From positions 1 to 64,000 of the forward strand of contig NZ_FQVG01000005.1 of the NCBI RefSeq assembly GCF_900129265.1: DNA of 64,000 bases. Direction: 5' to 3'. The notes beneath the pieces were generated by a model that was not told the origin of the DNA, searched no databases, and worked only from the letters and a program-made list of their open reading frames with translations. This document shows positions 60,295-64,000 of the stretch, piece after piece (within the stretch, counting starts at the first letter, position 1; every line of letters starts with the position of its first letter). A program made the position numbers and the translations under genes. This stretch comes from Caloramator proteoclasticus DSM 10124 (GTDB taxonomy: Bacteria > Bacillota > Clostridia > Clostridiales > Caloramatoraceae).

Positions 60295-61701
60295 ATGTCA
60301 AATGTACCAAGAAGGCCTGCTGTTTGGGAGGCATTAATACCAGTTGTAGCACTTGTTGTATTCTTATCGGTTACAATTATTAAATTTAAGGGAAGTCCAC
60401 ACATCCCACTAATATTTGCAGCACTTGTTGCAGCAATAATGGCAGTTAAGGTTGGATATAAATGGGAGGACATAGAAAAAGGAATTATAGATACTATTTC
60501 AATGTCAATGCAGGCAATTATCATACTTATGATAATTGGAACAGTAATAGGTGCTTGGATTTTATCAGGTACCGTTCCAGCTATGATATACTATGGTTTA
60601 AAGATTTTATCCCCTGGAGTATTCCTTGTTGCAACTTGTATAATCTGCTGTATAGTTTCTCTTGCAACAGGTAGTTCTTGGACAACAGCAGGTACAGTGA
60701 GTATAGCACTTCTTGGGGTAGGACAAGGACTTGGAATTCCACTACCAATGGTTGCGGGTGCGATTATATCTGGTGCATATTTTGGAGATAAGATGTCACC
60801 CCTATCAGATACAACAAATCTTGCACCAGCAATGGCAGGTTCAACACTATTTGATCACGTAAGACATATGATATATACAACAGCACCAAGCCTACTAATA
60901 TCACTTGTTCTATATGGAATTTTAGGTGCAAAATACGCAGGAAAGTCCCTTGATTATGAAAAGATAAACCAAATACTTAATGCATTATCAAGCCAATTCT
61001 CAATAAGCATATGGCTACTTATACCACCTATTGTGGTAATAATAATGGTTGTAAAGAAGGTTCCAGCAATACCAGGACTATTTATGGGAACTTTACTTGG
61101 TGCAATTTTTGCAGCAATATTCCAGCATCAATCAATTGGTACAATTGTTAATGTATTAAATGATGGATATGTATCAGAAACAGGATTTGAAATAGTAGAT
61201 TCACTACTTTCACGTGGTGGTTTGCAGAGTATGATGTATACAGTTTCGCTTATTCTTTGTGCAATGACCTTTGGAGGTATAATGGAAAAGGCAGGATTCC
61301 TTGAGAGACTTGCAGAGGGATTACTTTCCTTCTCAGACAGCACAGGTTCCCTTGTTTTGGTTACAATATTATCCTGTATATTTACTAACATTGTAGCAGG
61401 TGACCAATATCTATCAATAGTTGTTCCAGGAAGAATGTATAAGAATGCCTTTGATAGAAAAGGACTTCATCCAAAGAATCTTTCAAGATGCTTAGAGGAT
61501 GCAGGTACACTTTCATCACCACTTATACCTTGGAACACTTGTGGAGCATTTATGTTTAGTACATTAGGAGTACATCCATTTGCATACCTACCATTTGCCT
61601 TCTTAAATTTAATTAATCCACTTGTATCAATATTCTATGGATTTACAGGAATAACTATGGAGAAGGTTGATAGCGTAAAAACTGAGACAGTAACTGTATA
61701 A
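60295..61701 (+). CDS. nhaC: Na+/H+ antiporter NhaC
   Basis: A 468-residue membrane protein with about 11-12 spans. NhaC family motifs seen: TGSSWTTAGTVSIALLGVGQGLGIP, SGAYFGDKMSPLSDTTNLAP (~160) and VAGDQYLSIVVPGRMY, RCLEDAGTLSSPLIPWNTCG (~400). It exchanges Na+ for protons (some relatives exchange malate or arginine/ornithine). ATG behind AAGGATGGGGG. Single gene. Confidence 0.88.
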   Translation: MSNVPRRPAVWEALIPVVALVVFLSVTIIKFKGSPHIPLIFAALVAAIMAVKVGYKWEDIEKGIIDTISMSMQAIIILMIIGTVIGAWILSGTVPAMIYYGLKILSPGVFLVATCIICCIVSLATGSSWTTAGTVSIALLGVGQGLGIPLPMVAGAIISGAYFGDKMSPLSDTTNLAPAMAGSTLFDHVRHMIYTTAPSLLISLVLYGILGAKYAGKSLDYEKINQILNALSSQFSISIWLLIPPIVVIIMVVKKVPAIPGLFMGTLLGAIFAAIFQHQSIGTIVNVLNDGYVSETGFEIVDSLLSRGGLQSMMYTVSLILCAMTFGGIMEKAGFLERLAEGLLSFSDSTGSLVLVTILSCIFTNIVAGDQYLSIVVPGRMYKNAFDRKGLHPKNLSRCLEDAGTLSSPLIPWNTCGAFMFSTLGVHPFAYLPFAFLNLINPLVSIFYGFTGITMEKVDSVKTETVTV

Positions 61702-61708
61702 TAAATTA

Positions 61709-61752
61709 GACCACAGGAATTTATATAAATGAATCCTGTGGTCCTTTATTTT
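61709..61752 (+). terminator. Terminator after nhaC
   Basis: GACCACAGGA and TCCTGTGGTC form a 10-bp stem followed by CTTTATTTTTT. Confidence 0.85.
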
Positions 61753-61790
61753 TTGTTTTAAATGTGCCACAATATAATTAGGTGATGTAT

Positions 61791-63236
61791 ATGTTTGATG
61801 ATTTTCAATTAAATGATGATAAACCATATTATCTTCAGGTTAAGGACTATCTTAAAGAGATAATTCTAAAGGGAATGATACAGGCGGATACAAGGCTTCC
61901 ATCAACAAGGGAACTATCAAAGATGCTAAAGGTTTCAAGAAATACAATAATTGAGGCCTATAATTACTTAGAGGACGAGGGTTTTATATATCAAAAAAAG
62001 GCAAAGGGATATTTTGTATCTAAAATACAAAACACACAAAAAACAGTCTTTAACATTGAATGGAGAGAAAAATTAACAAAATTAGCGACTTTGGCGGATA
62101 AGATAGATATAACAAAAAGTGAACCAAAGTGGGAAAAGGGTATGATTTCTTTTAAAAGTATTTCCCCAGATCCTAATCTATTCGATGTTGATGAACTTAA
62201 AAGGGCCTTTTTAAATAGAATTTCCCTTGAGGAGGGCAAAATACTAAACTATGGTTATGCAAGGGGATATAAACCTCTTATAGATGAAATAAAGAAGTAT
62301 TTAAAGCTAAAGGGTATTAATCTTAAGGGAAAGGATGTTATAATTACAAATGGTTATACCGAGGCACTAAATTTAGTATTAGGTGCTGTTTGTAATGATA
62401 AGGATGAAATACTTTGTGAAAACCCAACCCACAATACAGCCATTAATGCAATGAGGCTAAAGGGACTGAATTTAATCCCGGTTGATATAGAGGAATGGGG
62501 GTTAAACCTTGAAATTCTTGAGGATAGAATAAAAAACAACAATCCAAAGCTTTTGTATTTGACTCCATCGTATCACAATCCAACTGGAGTTGTTTTTTCA
62601 CCAGAGAATAGGCTTAAAATACTTGAAATTGCAAAAAAATATAAACTTCCAATATTAGAGGATGGATTTAATGAGGAATTAAGATACTATAGTTCTCATA
62701 TATTGCCTCTTGCAGCACTTGATGATGGTAATAGCATTATATATATAAGCAGTTTTTCAAAGGTGCTATTTCCTGGTCTAAGGATAGGTTGGATTTTAGC
62801 AGATGAGGTTTTGATAGATTATATTGAAAGTTTAAAGAGGAGTCTTAATATACACACCTCCTTTTTAGATCAGGCCATTTTATTTGAGTATCTAAATGGT
62901 GGAAATTTAGAAAAGTATATAAATAAAGTCAAAAGGATATATAGAGATAAGTTCGAATGGGCACTTGAATGTGTGAAAAAATATATACCACATAAAAGAA
63001 TATTAGGTGAGGGAGGGCTTCATCTGTTTTTAGAGTTAAACAGTGCATCAGCAAGGGATGTGTTGAAGGAGTGTCTAAAGCAAGGGGTTATATTTACACC
63101 AGGAGAAGTGTTTTATATAGATGATAAAGGGGAAAATACATTAAGACTGGGCATATCAAGGGTTACAAATGAAGAAATAGAGAGAGGTTTTAAAATAATA
63201 GGAGATGTAGTAAAGAAATTGGAGGGATTAAAATGA
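61791..63236 (+). CDS. MocR-family regulator (GntR winged helix fused to aminotransferase)
   Basis: A 481-residue protein. Residues ~10-75 are a GntR winged helix ([32 protein letters not shown]); the rest is a fold-type I aminotransferase with the PLP Lys in [20 protein letters not shown]. MocR proteins regulate B6, GABA or cell-wall genes using PLP compounds as signals. ATG 61791 lies 6 nt behind AGGTG. It overlaps ddl by 4 bp, so a link with D-alanine metabolism (as in DdlR-type MocR regulators) is likely. Confidence 0.88.
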   Translation: MFDDFQLNDDKPYYLQVKDYLKEIILKGMIQADTRLPSTRELSKMLKVSRNTIIEAYNYLEDEGFIYQKKAKGYFVSKIQNTQKTVFNIEWREKLTKLATLADKIDITKSEPKWEKGMISFKSISPDPNLFDVDELKRAFLNRISLEEGKILNYGYARGYKPLIDEIKKYLKLKGINLKGKDVIITNGYTEALNLVLGAVCNDKDEILCENPTHNTAINAMRLKGLNLIPVDIEEWGLNLEILEDRIKNNNPKLLYLTPSYHNPTGVVFSPENRLKILEIAKKYKLPILEDGFNEELRYYSSHILPLAALDDGNSIIYISSFSKVLFPGLRIGWILADEVLIDYIESLKRSLNIHTSFLDQAILFEYLNGGNLEKYINKVKRIYRDKFEWALECVKKYIPHKRILGEGGLHLFLELNSASARDVLKECLKQGVIFTPGEVFYIDDKGENTLRLGISRVTNEEIERGFKIIGDVVKKLEGLK

Positions 63237-64000
63237 AAATTGGAGTAATAATGGGTGGAATATCTTCAGAAAGAGAAATATCACTAAAAACAGGAATGGA
63301 AATAGCAAACAATCTTGATAAAACAAAGTATGAGGTTGTACCAATACAAATAGATAAAAAAGAGGAACTAATTGAAAAGGTTAAGGGAATTGATTTTGCC
63401 TTTATTGCACTTCACGGACACTTTGGAGAGGATGGAACAGTACAGGGTGTACTTGAAACATTAAATATACCTTATTCAGGATGTGGAGTGCTATCAAGTG
63501 CAATATGTATGGATAAGGATATGACAAAGAGAATATTAAGATTTGGTGGATTAAATACAGCAGATTGGATTATTGCAAAGAGCATTGACTTTGATATGGA
63601 AAAGGTAAAAGAGATGGGATATCCTCTTGTTGTTAAACCAAACTCAGGAGGTTCAAGTGTTGCAACTACAATAGTTAATAATGAAGATGAGCTTAAGGAA
63701 GCAGTAAGAGAAGCTCTAAAATATGATACGGAAGTTATGATAGAGGAGTATATAAAGGGTGATGAAATAACCTGTCCAATACTTGATGGTAAGATGCTTC
63801 CTATACTTGCAATAAAACCAAAATCAGCCTTCTTTGATTATACTTCAAAATATGCCGATGGTGGAGCTGATGAATTTGTTGTTGAGTTTGAAAAGGAGCT
63901 TCAGAAAAAGATAGAATATATGGCAGTTAAAACCTATGAACTATTAAAGTGTAGGGTATATGCAAGAGTAGATATGATAATAAAAGAGGGTATTCCTTAT
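63233..64000 (+). CDS. ddl: D-alanine--D-alanine ligase (3' end outside window)
   Basis: An open frame of 256 codons from ATG 63233 (GGAGGG upstream), still open at the window's end. N-terminal [18 protein letters not shown], the ATP-grasp stretch [36 protein letters not shown] and [13 protein letters not shown] are diagnostic. It joins two D-alanines for peptidoglycan. The start overlaps the MocR regulator stop (ATGA), giving a regulator-ddl operon. Confidence 0.92.
   Translation, partial: MKIGVIMGGISSEREISLKTGMEIANNLDKTKYEVVPIQIDKKEELIEKVKGIDFAFIALHGHFGEDGTVQGVLETLNIPYSGCGVLSSAICMDKDMTKRILRFGGLNTADWIIAKSIDFDMEKVKEMGYPLVVKPNSGGSSVATTIVNNEDELKEAVREALKYDTEVMIEEYIKGDEITCPILDGKMLPILAIKPKSAFFDYTSKYADGGADEFVVEFEKELQKKIEYMAVKTYELLKCRVYARVDMIIKEGIPY

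Overview
The window looks like chromosome from a low-GC, anaerobic, endospore-forming Firmicute (class Clostridia). A moderately thermophilic Caloramator/Fervidicella-type organism is my inference, not something the DNA proves. The basis is AT-rich DNA with strong GGAGG ribosome sites and frequent TTG/GTG starts, germination genes (gerA-gerB-gerC, gerQ-cwlJ, a GerM-domain lipoprotein), anaerobe genes (superoxide reductase, a tungstate importer, an Mbx-type ion-pumping complex), and two genes that need UGA to be read as selenocysteine.

Layout. 1-9.4 kb: a transposase tail, an HD-GYP protein, a NlpC/P60 wall hydrolase, and a GH13 enzyme with a sugar ABC importer whose binding-protein gene carries an in-frame TAA. 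9.4-12.2 kb: a YjbQ protein, then a structured RNA leader and tupABC (tungstate uptake). 12.2-20 kb: the gerABC operon (minus strand), lysA, a glycerophosphodiesterase and a GerM lipoprotein. 20-24.5 kb: a candidate type I toxin-antitoxin locus, then a preQ1 riboswitch controlling an operon of two 2-hydroxyacyl-CoA-dehydratase-like genes plus queC-queD-queE. 24.5-29.8 kb: an orphan ATP-cone protein, pabA-pabB-pabC, superoxide reductase, a BASS/ACR3-like transporter and an ArsR regulator. 29.8-39.2 kb: thirteen genes in the order of archaeal mbx (mrpEFG, mbhD, mbhE/F, mrpC, mrpD, nuoL-, nuoH-, nuoB-, nuoC-, nuoD- and nuoI-like). 39.2-48.8 kb: an aminotransferase, an RNA methyltransferase, a P-loop kinase-like protein, cwlJ-gerQ, a transglutaminase, exonuclease III and a second activase/dehydratase-like set. 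48.8-53.6 kb: hsp20 behind a hairpin that covers its ribosome site, a HesB-like selenoprotein, and unknown membrane and flavin/MOSC genes. 53.6-59.3 kb: pyrBICFKDE behind a PyrR attenuator. The rest holds a small inverted-repeat element, a DUF378 protein, an NhaC antiporter, a MocR regulator and the start of ddl.

The main finds are as follows. (1) The NuoB-like subunit of the Mbx complex has an in-frame UGA exactly where the first Cys of its CxxC iron-sulfur motif is expected, followed by a SECIS-like hairpin; a HesB-like UGA gene with its own hairpin lies 13 kb away. (2) Queuosine genes share a riboswitch with an ATP-driven radical-reductase-type pair, while queF, queG and queH are absent from the window. 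(3) A ~280-bp foldback element is present three times, each time inside an intrinsic terminator and flanked by 19-29-bp direct repeats. (4) A small membrane-peptide gene has an antisense RNA and a masked ribosome site. (5) There is a candidate RNA thermometer at hsp20. (6) A second repeat family rewrites the 3' ends of genes.

No tRNA, rRNA or CRISPR array was seen.
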